From Luidia sarsii (taxonomy: Eukaryota; Echinodermata; Asteroidea; Paxillosida; Luidiidae), in contig OX465110.1 in assembly GCA_949987565.1 (NCBI GenBank), forward strand, positions 6,111,476 to 6,175,475: DNA of 64,000 nucleotides, in the 5' to 3' direction. The notes under the pieces are model-generated. The model did not search any database, was not told the DNA's origin, and was given only the letters and a program-made list of their open reading frames with translations. Position 1 is the stretch's first letter; each line of letters opens with the position of its first letter. Both the position numbers and the translations under genes were made by a program. Positions 1-10,955 of the stretch are shown here, piece after piece.

Positions 1-3000
1 CTGGATGGCATAGACTCACTCCTGCAGCAGCTTGCGGTAGGCATCTGTCATCCTAACACATTTGATCATTGATTTACTGAGGCAGTCGGGACAAAGACCC
101 AATGCCTGCTTTGGCTCATTGGTCGAGCAAGCAAGACATCGTATTGCTATCTGATCTGAAAGCATTCTTCTCAATTTCAAAATGCAAACTTGCTACGTGG
201 AAGGTTTGCGGTGACACCGTGGAGCACATCTCTTTTGAGAAGGAGTGTGGCTCTGAAAAGTGATGGTTCTCTTCTGAGAAATTTCTCAACTTTGGTGGCT
301 GCAGCCCACTTCCTAAACAACTCAGGTCTCTTGTCCTTGTTGGGAACTGCATGGAAAGATTTCCCCAGCTTTTTCCCGCTGGCATTTTGACTTCCAAAAG
401 CCTGGCAGTACACCATCGTTCAGCTCGCGAGTGTATAAATTTACTGCACGCAGTATATACATGTAGTATGGGGTACATCCGTCCGGGCCCATGCGGGAGT
501 TTTCCGTTGCGATGTCATACCCCCCGCAGTGACTGGCTGTTCATTCGAAAAGATGGCGGTTTGCGGGAACGCGAATTCGACCACTGAATTCCATGATTTT
601 TCCCTCTTTATGAAACTCGTAGGTGAGTAGCACATAGGTAATTGTAGGTTGTTTTTAACACCCAATCAGATAAGCCAAAATTTTTCTCTGGGTTTCATTC
701 CCCTTTAAAGCCGCGTCCGCACTGGACTTAAAATGGGTAAACTAACCGAGCAAATGGGTAAATTGACCATTTTAAGTCCAGTGCGGACAGCCCGGGAAGT
801 TTTCCTCCCAGGTAACTTACCCGACTCCAGTGGGTAGTTTAACCGACCAACTTCTGCCCGGTTAAATTGACCAGGTCAGTTTAACCGAGTCGAAAAGTCC
901 AATCCGGACACGAAGTCTCGGTAAACGACTCGGTAAAAAACCACATCCGGCGCCCCGCACGTTACGTTACTGTATGCAAGACTCGTGCGAGCGCAGGGTA
1001 ACAACGTGTTTGTGTACCTAGAGTACATGCACATGTACATGAGTCGGTTAGTTTTACCGATCGTCTCGGTTAGTTTACCCGAGTCGAAAAGTCCAAGCGC
1101 GGACGCCGGGAAGATTTACCCATTGGAATGTTACCCACGGGCTCGGTAAAAAATAAGTCCAGTGCGGACGCGGCTTAAGACGTTCGAACCTGAAACCAAG
1201 ACATTCAAGACCGAGACCAAGGCCGCTCCTCCTGAGACTGAGACCCCTGACAGGACCAGACAGAGAACCTCAAATCAAAATAAAAAGGGGTCTCTAGATG
1301 GTTTCGAGACGGAGACCACGTCAGGAACCCTCGATCCACTCCAGCACCCACTTTGACAGGTTTGATTGTATCCTGTTTTGCGATGTGAACTCAGGTCTAC
1401 AAGCGGCACGACCCGGCCAGCACCGAGGAGAACGAGATGATGGAGAACCTCTTCAACAGCCTCTGCTCGGCGCTCATGTTGCCCAGCAACAAGGGCCGGT
1501 TCCTGCGGGGCGAGGGGGTGCAGCTGATGAACCTTATGCTCAGGTAACTGCCCGCAGCTGGGATAGAGGTGGACGACAAGGGGGTGGGGTGTTGGGTCAA
1601 TGTATCGGGCAGGGTGCACTCTGCCCATCGCCAGGTTCATAGGTTCTGTTTATCTCCTGCTTAAAATGGTATCAGTAGGATTTCTTTCTCCTCCTCTCCC
1701 TCTCCTTCTCCCTCTCCCTCTCCCTCTCCTTCTCCCTCTCTCTCTCTCTCTCCCTCCCTGTCCCTGTCCCTCTCCCTCTCCCTCTCCCTCTCCCTCTCCC
1801 TCTCCCTCTCCCTCTCTCCCTCCCTCTGCCTCTCCCTGTCCCTCTCCCTGTCCTTCTCCCTCTCCCTGTCCCTGTCCCTCTCCCTGTCCATCTCCCTCTC
1901 TCCCTCCCTCTGCCTCTGCCTCTCCATCTGCCTCTCCCTCTCCCTCTCCCTCTCTCCCTCCCTCCCTCTGCCTCTGCCTCTCTCCCTCCCACTGCCTCTG
2001 CCTCTGCATCTCCATCTCCTCCTCTCTCTCCCTCTCCCTCTCCCTCTCCCTCTCCCTATTCCCCTCATCCCTCTCTTTGTCCTTCTCCCTCTCCCTCTCC
2101 CTCTCCCCCCCCTATTTGTCCCTGTCCCTGTTCTTGCCCCTCTCCCTCCTCCTTGGCTGCAGAGAGAAGAAGTTGTCGCGGCACAGCGCTCTCAAGGTGC
2201 TGGACCATGCCATGACGGGGCCGGAGGGGGCCGAGAACTGCACCAAGTTCATTGAGATCCTGGGCCTACGCAGCCTCTTCCCGCTCTTCATGAAGACGCC
2301 CAAGATCAGGAAGATGAGCTCCAGCAAGCAGGAGCATGAAGGTATCCTCCGGCGTGGCAGTGCCTTCCTCTGCCTACAGATCTCTGTATGAGGACCCCCT
2401 TCCTTAACCCTTTCGGCCCTACTGAACGCCACAGAGGTCCTAAGGCTCAAAACGCTGTGGAGTTCTGACAGTAGCAGGGATCTAAGACTTCCGGAATTGT
2501 CCGGATTTCCAGAAATTGCATGTGTTTTTTTTTCTTCAGATTTCTGGAAATGACATGAACACACGCACACATCACATACTCACAAACCAACCAACCATCC
2601 AGTCAGCCAACCAGCCAAGCAAGCAAGCAACCAGCCAGCAAAACAAACCGAAAAGCAAGCAAGCAAGCATGCAACCAACCACCCAACCAGCCAGCTAACC
2701 AATAAGTCATTCAGCTAAGCCGTTCAACCATTTTGACTATTTGTAGCCGACTTTGAGAAATTTATCAACTTTGATGGCTGCAGCCCACTTCCTAAACAAC
2801 TCAGGTCTCTTGTCCTTGTTGGGAACTGCATGGAAAGATTTCCCCAGCTTTTTACCGCTGACATTTTGACATCCAAAAGCCTGGCAGTACACCATCGTTC
2901 AGCTTGTGAGTGTATACAAACTGCACGCAGTATAGTAGGGGGTCCATCCGTCTGGTCCCATATTGGAGTTTTCCGTTATGATGTCACACCCCCCGCAATG

Positions 3001-6000
3001 ATTGGCAGTCCCTTCATAAACATGGCGGGTTGCGAGAACGCAAATTCGACCACTGAATTCCACGATTTTTCCCTCTTTATGAAACTCGTAGGTGAGTAGC
3101 ACACAGGTAATTGTAGCTTGTTTTTAACACCCAATCAGATAAGCCAACATTTTTCTCTGGGTTTCATTCCCCTTTAAGGAAATTGTGATTCTGCCTATGA
3201 GAATAGTCCTGATAGGATCATTTATTCATCAATCACTCAGTCGTTCATTCATTTCTGGATCCGCTTATCCATCCATCCACTCACCCACACATCCACTGAT
3301 CATTCATCCACTCGTCCATCATTCATCCACTCGATCACTAGTTCACTCATCTACTCATATTAGTATAGTACTCATCTGTTTGACACACCCATCCACTCGT
3401 CCACTCAAACTGCCCATCCACCTGTCCATCATCCACTCATCCTTCCGCTTATCCATCCATCCCACCCTTCAACTTATCCACCCAAACCCCTTTCCACTTA
3501 TCTACCTATCCACACTTCCATTTATCCACCCTTTCACTCTTCCCCTTATGCACCTATCCACCCTTCCACTTATCCACCCAACCACATACGTATCCGCCCT
3601 TCCACTTTATCCACCCAACTGCCTATCCATTTATCCTTAAATCTACCCTTCCACTTATTCACCCATCCATCCACATGTCCACTCACTCAATCATCCATGC
3701 AATCACTCATTTCTTTATCCGTCCCGCTTTGTTGTTTCCCCCCCCCACCCCCGGCGTTTACCCGCCACGCCCCCTCCCAACCAACCCCCACACCCAGAGC
3801 ATGTCTGTTCCATCATGGCGGCTCTCCTCAAGAACTGCACGGGCACCCACCGCCAGCGTCTCATCAACAAGTTCACCGAGAGCGACCTGATCAAGGTGGA
3901 CCGGCTGATGGAGCTGCACTTCGGCTACCTGAAGCGGGTGCAGATCTGCGACGACCGGATCGAGCGGGAGAAGCAGGTCCGCGACGGGATTCACGGGGAA
4001 GATCGTTTACGAAATAGAGGCTCAGACTCGGGCTCGGGCTCGGGCTCGGGGTCAGGCTTCGGTCACATCTCTCCTTGCCCGTTAATGATGTCGCAGGCAT
4101 CTAGAGACGAGTGGTCGGTCCCAGTTCCTTGGTGAATGCTCTGCCGACAGACCCTTCAAATTCGGCGACACACAGCAAACCTGGATGTGCCGGTTTCGCC
4201 AGACAGAGACAGAGCCCGAACCCCGAGCCTGATCCATGGGATTGTAAAGGGCCTGGGAAAGGGGCAGTGGGCTGAAGGCAGGCCTGTACTCGAGTCTGGG
4301 ACCGAGTCAGAGTCACATCTTCCGATAGGAACCTCGCAAAGTTGTCCCAAAAGTAGGCCCAGTCTGAAGTATGAAGGCGACCATCCGGTCATTCCAGTTG
4401 TGAACGGAAAGCAAGCCAGCACCAGACAGATTTGATCTTGCATGCTTGCATGTCTGTAAACAGTGTCCCTACTTTCAGTGAAGATCATAAGGCGGCCTTA
4501 AACAGACCTATGTTCTAGCCACAATGTATCGAGTCCGAGTCCTAAGCCATCCAGGTTGAGTCGCGAGTCGCACAGGTCGATTCTCATGTCTGAGTCACAG
4601 TCACCTTTGAATTTAATACTGTCTTAATACTGTTCCACTCTGCCTTTGAGAAAGGTCCTGCTAGGATCGAAACGTCAGGCCCACTAAATTTTAGATTTAC
4701 TTTTTGGTAATTTTAGTCAGTAAGCAGTTTGCAACATTTTTGTATATCACCTTAATACTGTCTTGGAAAAACATTTCCCAATTTTTTGGGGGACAGTTTT
4801 CTCGATTGACATTGACTAGAAATGGTCCTGCTTGCATATCAAATCAAATAGTGTAGTAATCTTTTGAGGTGAAGTTATTTGGTCAATCCATGTACCCCAA
4901 CGCACTGATACAAGTCTGTATCAGCCTCTATCTTGTGTCTGTGGTGTAGTTTAGAGTGTAGAGTGTCTCACAGATCACCCATTTGATGGTGGGATCTGGT
5001 TTGAGTGGAGTCATAAGTAATGCATGTACGAGTATGGGTCCAAGTCTGAGTGTGTCTTTTTGTTGTTATTGTGGCTCGAGTCTGAGGTCAAGTCATAGAA
5101 AATGAGTCACAAGTCTTGAGTATGTATACGGTAGGTCTGATTTGAAGGCAGTAGGTTTTGGCGATTATGAAGTGCAGGGATGTAAGACTTCCGGAAAAGG
5201 CATGATTTATTTTAAAAAAATTATTCCTTTTTTTTTTTTTTTTTTTAATGTCAAACAGGTATCTCAATTTAAACTGTTCATTTGGATCTGTTAAAACCCT
5301 AAAAACTGAAGTGGCGCCCGCACCCCTGCCGTGAATCTCTTGGTCACGCAAGCGCTCACTCGCAGTCGCACAATTTATAGGCCTTCAGTGATTTCCAGGG
5401 AATGACTTAGTCGGTCACTTACATCCATGGAAGTGAAAATAGGGGCAGTAGAGTTTGGTGTGTGAGCAGCTAGATCTGTGGAATGTGCCGCCAGTTGGCT
5501 CACCGGCCTCGCTGCTGACTGGCCAACTCGCTTGGCTTTTTGTCTTTCTCTCTCTACACCCCCCCCCTACACTACACCCCCCACCAGAGGCGCGTGCGAG
5601 AGGGCGACATTATCGACGACGACCAGGAGGACGAGTACTACCTGAGGCGGCTGGACGCCGGGCTCTTCACCCTGCAGCTGGTGGACTACCTGGTCCTGGA
5701 CCTGAGCTGCACGGCGGGAGTGCCGGCCATCAAGCAGCGTGTCCTGCAGCTTCTCAACATGCACGGCGGAACCATCTCCGTCATCCGCAACACGGTCAGA
5801 GGTGGGTGTCGTCTACCTCCTCGCAGCCCTCCGTCCCCTTTTTTCGTTTTGCTCCGTAAATGACGACGATCTCATCGTGCAGCAGGGGGCTCGAAATATC
5901 CACTAGACCGTGGACTGAGTCCGGTGATTTCAGCGTCGGTCTAGTGCCGAGTGTGACTGCACTGGACCGGCTGTCTTGTGGTGTTTTCTCCTTGCACCAT

Positions 6001-6823
6001 GAAGAAAATGGCACTCAAATACTGTACATATTTAACTTTGAATTTGACCTGTACAAGTTAGCAGCATCTCATGATGATGATCTTATTCATGGCACAGGTC
6101 TTGTAAAAAATAGTTCAGGTCCAGTACGAGTCTTGAGTTACTAGACCTGTTGTCTAGTTCATTTTTTTCTTCTGAAACTCAAGCCCTGGTGCATTCATCA
6201 GCGCCTTTATACTTTGCATGAATTGCTGCGAGAGTGACAACACCTGCCAAGCTGCTGTTTAATCATCTTGCATTTGCTTGTGCCCTTGCTGGATTGCTGT
6301 GAGAAGAGTGAAGAGTACTTTCCGTTGGCCTTGATCCACCCCCTCCCCCTCCCATTTCCACTTTCTTTCACCTTTCCCTATTCTTCACCCCAAAAATCCC
6401 CCCTCTCTCCTTTTTACAAATTGTTCCTTGCTACACATTTCACCATCGCCCACCCACCACACTACCGGTTCATAATATTGCCAGTGGACAGATAGATTAA
6501 ACAAAAAACTGGAGGAACAGATGGCGTTCAAGTTTTTCTACTGTCAAAGTTGAGTTTCTTTTGGAAAAAGCAAAACAATTCAACACCAAAAGCTACTTTG
6601 TGGTTCGCTCCGGTTACATACAGTACATGTATAACGTCTGCCAAAGTTTCCCTAGGGCCTATTCGTCATTAGGGATCGCTGTGAGTATGACAAACAGTTG
6701 ACACCTCCCCGCAATCCCGGTCCACTCTTTGCAGAATACGCCGGCAACATCGGGGACGTGAACAACCAGGACGCAGCGTCTGCGGAGCGCGAGAAACTCC
6801 TGACGCTGGTGGACAAATTCTGA
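1..6823 (+). CDS. CTNNBL1: Beta-catenin-like protein 1, 3' half (six exons, start lies outside the window)
   Basis: CTNNBL1 is a nuclear armadillo-fold protein of the PRP19/CDC5L spliceosome-associated complex. Exons read from the sequence are 1-36 (5' end cut by the window), 1395-1543, 2163-2341, 3798-3976, 5588-5801 and 6735-6823, with the TGA stop at 6821-6823. They total 846 bases (281 codons plus stop) and every junction keeps frame. Recognisable family stretches are LLQQLAVYKRHDP, MMENLFNSLCSALML, GEGVQLMNLMLREKK, SALKVLDHAMTGPEG, NKFTESDLIKVDRLMELHF, DEYYLRRLDAGLF and EYAGNIGD before the C-terminal LVDKF. The human protein has about 563 residues, so roughly its second half is here. All acceptors are AG and all donors GT; the donor after 3976 (CAG then GTCCGC) is weak, but the resulting REKQ-RRVREGDIID junction aligns without a gap to what I recall of the human protein. 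The coding sequence is GC-rich compared with the introns. The gene looks intact. Confidence 0.95.
277..708 (+). repeat. Dispersed repeat, copy 1 of 2
   Basis: About 430 bases match 2753-3177 closely and in the same orientation, starting at gagaaattt and ending at cattccccttt. The two copies lie in different introns of CTNNBL1. The preceding 199-276 resembles 58776-58850 (shared gcggtgacaccgtg and atggctctgaaa words), so the parent element may be longer. No protein domain was recognised. Confidence 0.85.
705..1178. mobile_element. Non-autonomous TIR element, about 470 bp, possible TTAA target duplication
   Basis: The left end GCCGCGTCCGCACTGGACTT is the exact reverse complement of the right end. 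Both ends abut TTAA (705-708 and 1175-1178). A 22-base perfect inverted repeat lies inside the left arm (715-736 with 767-788). The interior holds several variants of ggttagtttacc on both strands. No transposase is visible, so this is a MITE-like element. TTAA flanks are typical of piggyBac-type insertion, but the superfamily is an inference. Confidence 0.7.
1684..2155. repeat. (TCCCTC)n low-complexity tract in a CTNNBL1 intron
   Basis: Nearly pure pyrimidine tract built from tccctc and tctccc units, directly upstream of the acceptor at 2161-2162. Open frames here are artefacts of the repeat. It may supply an extended polypyrimidine tract for the following exon. Confidence 0.9.
2575..2715. 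repeat. CAAC/CAGC/AAGC-rich simple repeat
   Basis: Degenerate four-base units (accaacca, gccaacca, caagcaag) inside the CTNNBL1 intron between 2341 and 3798. It is a short relative of the long array at 50.7-51.8 kb. No coding signal. Confidence 0.8.
2753..3177 (+). repeat. Dispersed repeat, copy 2 of 2
   Basis: Matches 277-708 from gagaaattt to cattccccttt. This copy continues after ccctttaa into unrelated DNA, whereas copy 1 continues into the TIR element at 705. It therefore approximates the pre-insertion sequence. Confidence 0.85.
3220..3720. repeat. ATCC/ACTC-rich degenerate minisatellite
   Basis: About 500 bases of catccactc, tatccacc and related units in the intron before the exon at 3798. 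The single long open frame through it is a low-complexity artefact. Confidence 0.85.
3977..5587. other. CTNNBL1 intron
   Basis: Contains a GGGCTC-type repeat (4020-4062), dispersed gagtccgagtcc words (4525-4610) also found at 15738-15800, the Penelope-like fragment, and a poly-T run near 5228-5247. No exon-like sequence was recognised. Confidence 0.75.
4641..4751 (+). mobile_element. Penelope-like repeat end with hammerhead-like motif, copy 1
   Basis: About 110 bases running from TGCCTTTGAGAAAGG to a sequence that recurs on the opposite strand at 23012-23123, 35546-35657 and 55472-55583. The core has a stem GGTCC-TGCTA-GGATC followed directly by GAAACGTC. That layout is typical of stem II plus the GAAAC strand in hammerhead motifs of Penelope-like retroelements. 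Assignment to that class is an inference from this motif only. Confidence 0.5.
6515..6672 (+). repeat. Repeat flanking the last CTNNBL1 exon, upstream copy
   Basis: Resembles 7565-7708 (shared ggcattcaagt/ggcgttcaagt start, aagcaaaac, ttaacaccaaaagctactt, and a final tctgccaagtttcc and ttcgtcat). The two copies bracket the terminal exon in direct orientation, about 1050 bases apart. Confidence 0.75.
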
Positions 6824-7834
6824 GTCCGACGCCTTGCCGGGTGCACGGGAAAGGAACAATTTGAGTTGGGGCCTTGCCGCGGTCAAGGCCACAAAAAGGC
6901 AAGGGACTCGGACACGTCTCGGCCCACCAGACCAATACGCCGGATCCTCACGACATGTCCAGTGCACGACTGTCGCCGGGAGGCGGACGAGTACGTCCAC
7001 GTCTACTTGCGCTGCAAACAATTAGGGAGCCGACCAGTTGAACCGTCGACCGCCAGTGCAGGGGGAGGGGGTGCAGTTTGCGAAGTCTAGAGTCTCGGCC
7101 AAGGGTGGGTACTTGTCAATGGTCTCGGTATCGCTGCACAAATGTCGCACATACGCGTAGTCCACCCTCATCGAAAATGGGGATAGGGGAGCGGGAGGGG
7201 GGGGGGGGTTTGGGACTTGTACGGCAAGTCTACTATTACTGTCGCCCTGTCGTCTTGGAGCTGACGAATGGACATCCTCACGGGCAGTTCGACGGCATCT
7301 ATTCAGATGAACTTGTATAGATCGCGTCATGTTTTCAAGGACCTGCAAAACAAACCGTGTACCCGAAACCGGACCGAGGTCAGCGGGTACCCGGCTTACC
7401 CGGTACCCGGCATACCTGGCTTCATTTTGTCCGCTCTATTACCCAAACCCACCAAAACTGTCCACTCTCCGAAGTGAAACAAGGACACATCAATTTCCTG
7501 CCCTTAAAAGTCGATTTCTCGTCCCTGAAATCTTTTCGGATACCGTACTTGAAAGATAGATTTATAGAATACAAATGGAGGCATTCAAGTATTTTTAATT
7601 TTGAAGTCAAGTTTCTTTTTAATAAAGCAAAACGATTTAACACCAAAAGCTACTTTGTAATTTTTTCTCTGGTTACATAACATCTGCCAAGTTTCCATTT
7701 CGTCATATGACAACGTGGTCCCAAGCCATCCCCATGAAACCAATTGTTTAATACTGTTTAATATTGTTTACTTCACATAATAACCACGAATACCTACTCC
7801 TCCAAAAACATGATTACCAATTCGGTTTTTTTTA
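6824..7834. other. Downstream of CTNNBL1: 3' UTR and intergenic
   Basis: No further coding similarity. A possible AATAAA polyadenylation signal lies at 7621-7626 inside the downstream copy of the flanking repeat (7565-7708). If it is used, the 3' UTR would be about 800 bases and its end would be repeat-derived. Confidence 0.4.
7565..7708 (+). repeat. Repeat flanking the last CTNNBL1 exon, downstream copy
   Basis: Second copy of the repeat at 6515-6672. It includes AATAAA at 7621-7626, whereas the upstream copy reads ggaaaaagcaaaac at the same place. Confidence 0.75.
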
Positions 7835-8780
7835 ATGTTTCTTTTCCTAATTGAAACAAGTGTGGTAAAGATTCACTACTAACGTCCGTCCTTCAAACTC
7901 CTGTAATAGTACGGTAAAACGCAAAAATGTTGCTAACTGCTTACTGACTAAATGCACGAAAAGAGAAGCAGAATTAATTACCACAATTAATTACTCCACA
8001 CAAAAAAACCTCTTTTATGTTTCTTTTCCTAATTGAAACAAGTGTACCGGTATTTGTTAAAGATTCACTACTAATGTTCGTCCTTCAAACTTCTGTAATA
8101 GTACAGTAAAATGCAAAAAATGTTGCAAACTGCTTACCGACTAAATGCACGAAAAGCGAAGCTGAATTAATTACCACAATTAATTACTCCACAAAAAAAT
8201 TACCTTTTTTTTGTTTCTTTTCCTAATTGAAACAAGTGTATTTGTTAAAGACTCGCTACTAACGTTCGTCCTTCAAACTCCTGTAATAGTACAATAAAAT
8301 GCAAACAAATGTTGCAAACTGCTTACTGACTAAATGCACGAAAAGCGAAGCAGAATTAATTACCACAATTAATTACTCCACACAAAAAATTACCCTTTTT
8401 TATGTTTCTTTTCTTAATTGAAACAAGTGTATTTGTTAAAGATTCGCTACTAACGTTCGTCCATCAAACTCCTGTAATAGTACAGTAAAATGCAAAAAAT
8501 GTTGCAAACAATTTATTATTCCACAAAAAAAATTACCTTTTTTTTTTATGTTTCTTTTCCAAATTGAAACAAGTGTGCTAAAGATTCGCTACTAACGTTC
8601 ATCCTTCAAACTCCTGTAATAGTACAGTAAAATACAAAAAATGTTTCAACTGCTTACTGACTAAAATGCACAAAACTAAGCGAAACAAAGAATTGATTAC
8701 CACAATTAATATTACTCCACAAAAACATATTACCTTTTTTTTTAATGTTTCTTTTCCTAATTGAAACAATTAGTGCACTT
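7835..8780 (+). repeat. AT-rich tandem repeat, about 190-bp period
   Basis: Units start at atgtttcttttcc near 7835, 8017, 8211, 8402, 8548 and 8745. Successive spacings are 182, 194, 191, 146 and 197 bases; the short one is an internal deletion. Each unit carries taattgaaacaagtg, ctcctgtaatagtac, and in most units tgttgcaaactgcttactga and aattaattaccac. The tgcttactga word is shared with the Penelope-like repeat, so part of the unit may come from that family. Confidence 0.9.
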
Positions 8781-8958
8781 GCACTTAAAAATGGATGAAA
8801 GAAATGGAGATAAAGCCGGAGCCTGAGCCTAAGTCGTGTTTTGGAAAAGTAAATAATATTCATGAACGCTCAGAGCTTCCGTAGTTCTACCAAGTGATTT
8901 CGTAAGAGGACGGGGTCAAAGTTCAAGGAGATATATAACAGGACCGACATAATGACGC

Positions 8959-9280
8959 TTAACCACCGTCGTTGAGCCATGCTGGTAACCCGTAAATTGT
9001 GTGGGGACTATACAAGGACGTGTTTTGTAAACCAGCGTCGGTTAGGCTTAGGGCGCTACGTACGGTTAGGGTTAGGGTTACGGTTAGAGAGTTAGAGTTC
9101 GGGTGGGGTTAGCGTTACTGCATGATAGAGTTAGGATTAGGATTAGGGTTAGGTTCAGGGTTAGGATTAGGATAAGGGTTAGGGTTGTTTCGCGATTGTT
9201 CCTGTAACTACCTGAGAAATGAATGCCTCAGCAAAACCTGGCTTCGCGCATGCGCAATTATAGCTTAGCCACGGTGTCAT
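8959..9280 (+). mobile_element. TIR element with telomere-like core, copy 1
   Basis: About 320 bases that recur inverted at 41050-41370. The ends are imperfect inverted repeats (TTAACCACCGTCGTTGAGCC on the left; the reverse complement of the right end contains caccgtggctaagcta). Between them, 9049-9190 is a degenerate TTAGGG/TTAGGA array. Because both copies carry the array inside the same element, it is element sequence and not a telomere end. Confidence 0.65.
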
Positions 9281-9494
9281 ACGTCGTGACGCTTACTTAT
9301 GCCTCAGTTCAAGCGTAGTGACTAGGCGTGCAGAACCCTCCCCCAGTTTGTTTTGTAGCGTGCACGTGGTCCTTCGAGCACAAACCGAAACATGGATTAT
9401 ATCCCCGCTGGCCCAAAAGTGCAACCTCGGTAAGTCTATCGACATTCTCTTTGTGAATAGCGGACCAATCTGTATTTACGCCTATAACTGGTCC

Positions 9495-9630
9495 GAGTAA
9501 CTTGGACCCGACAAGTCACCCTTTTTATATCGAAATTTGGAATTTGGAGGGTCGGGTGATAGTCACCCTTTTTTTTATCGAAATTCAAAATTTCGATTAA
9601 AAAGGGTGACCTGTGGGGTCCAAGTTACTC
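9495..9630. repeat. Long foldback hairpin
   Basis: The left arm begins gagtaacttggaccc and continues acaagtcacccttttt-atcgaaattt; the right arm is its near-perfect reverse complement ending ggtccaagttactc at 9630. The arms are about 45 bases. A third partial gtcaccctttttt copy sits in the loop. It looks like a foldback MITE. Confidence 0.8.
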
Positions 9631-9639
9631 AGACTAGCC

Positions 9640-10955
9640 TTTAACTGGGTCCAAGTTAGCAATGTTCTTGCTAAATAGGTGAACAAATACCCACTAAATG
9701 GTAGATATACATTACAAAGCAAACTAGAAATTGCAATATACATGTACAATGGTTGCGCAGTCGGTCTACTGACTACCAAGCGGGACATTGTTTCGTTAAT
9801 ATTATTGCCTCAGGGAAAAAAATATTTTTCTCTTTTCTGGTCGAAAATTGTTCCATACACAAAAATACTTGATGTCATTGTCTTCTTCAAGGCTCAGCCA
9901 CCCGGTGTTTAAACCACAGTATTTAACGTTTGTATGGGGAAAAAATCAACGTAGGCCTACACGTGTAAACCGCTGCATGCATACATTCCGAAAATTACAG
10001 TTGTAGTACAGTACATGTATATATAATAGTAAACGTATATCGTGCTGCCTGATAGTGATAACATGCCCAAGTTTGTTAAATTACAGCTTTACAACGCCAT
10101 AATCATTACATTGTTATAACATTTATAAGGCGTTCCGTTATTTACAGCGTTAGTGGCGTGATAACGGCCGCTAGGCCTAGTATGTCAGTGTCTTTGTCGG
10201 CCCGGCTGGTGTTTTTTTTCCAATTGGGAAAAACAAACAAATATTATGAAACCCTCATGATCCATGATCAAATAATTTTGAATGTGGCAATATTCTAGGT
10301 TATCACTTGAGCCTTTGCTTATTATAATGTCAATTGGTCGTGCGAGTTTTAGAACAGTTTGTTAATTCCTCTGTGGTCATATTCCTACGTGTACACAAAA
10401 ATGTACAGTAATAAGCATGATATAGCCATCTAATAGCCAACGGCAATAGCCAGACATCTGAATTACGAAGAAAAAACGAAACTGCTTCAAAATGGATTTC
10501 ACTAAAGATAGGGCCTTCATGTGGGCCTACTTTCTTAATAATTATATTAGCATTAAAGTACAGTGAAATAAGTAAATCGCAGTATTTTTTAAATAAAGTA
10601 AAGGAAAACTGGTGTGTTTTCGTTTACAATTAAAGAAAAAGTGCAAAGAAAAAATACCAGGAATTGACCCCTTATACACATTACATATATAGGCCTATTG
10701 TGCACCAGTCAGAAATATCCAGTCATGAATCAAGCTAATCCTTAGTCATTTCAAAAATCAGTTAGGCCTAGGCCTATATCGTTTTGCAAGAGAACTAAAA
10801 GCAATGTAAAACAGGGCAAGGCAAATATGCATTTATTGGCACTCGGGCAAGGACAAAGTTATCTTAACATGTCTTCACGCTTGGCTCACCCCTAACTTTC
10901 AGAGGAAATTATTGACACAGTATCAGGCACGGTGATGCCAAATTGTTTCGAAAGA
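9640..10955. other. Intergenic DNA upstream (in + coordinates) of the lectin array
   Basis: AT-rich with several aggcctag/taggccta palindromes. A weak tRNA-like SINE remnant lies near 10660-10750 (aggaattgacccc). The part close to 10900 resembles the 3' flank of lectin gene D near 29700-29760. No coding signal was found. Confidence 0.55.

Larger units (their letters stand above)
37..1394. other. CTNNBL1 intron with repeat copy and TIR element
   Basis: The intron opens with gtaggc and ends in tcag. It contains a 430-bp dispersed repeat (277-708), a TIR element (705-1178), and a stretch rich in gagacc-like words (1180-1330). No coding signal is visible. Confidence 0.8.

Noticed and set aside
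7835..8780. CRISPR-like array
   Set aside because: Eukaryotic context, whole 190-bp units repeat with no unique spacers of constant length and no cas genes.
9049..9190. Telomere or chromosome-fusion site
   Set aside because: The array is degenerate, only 140 bases, and is repeated inside a second copy of the same element at 41 kb.
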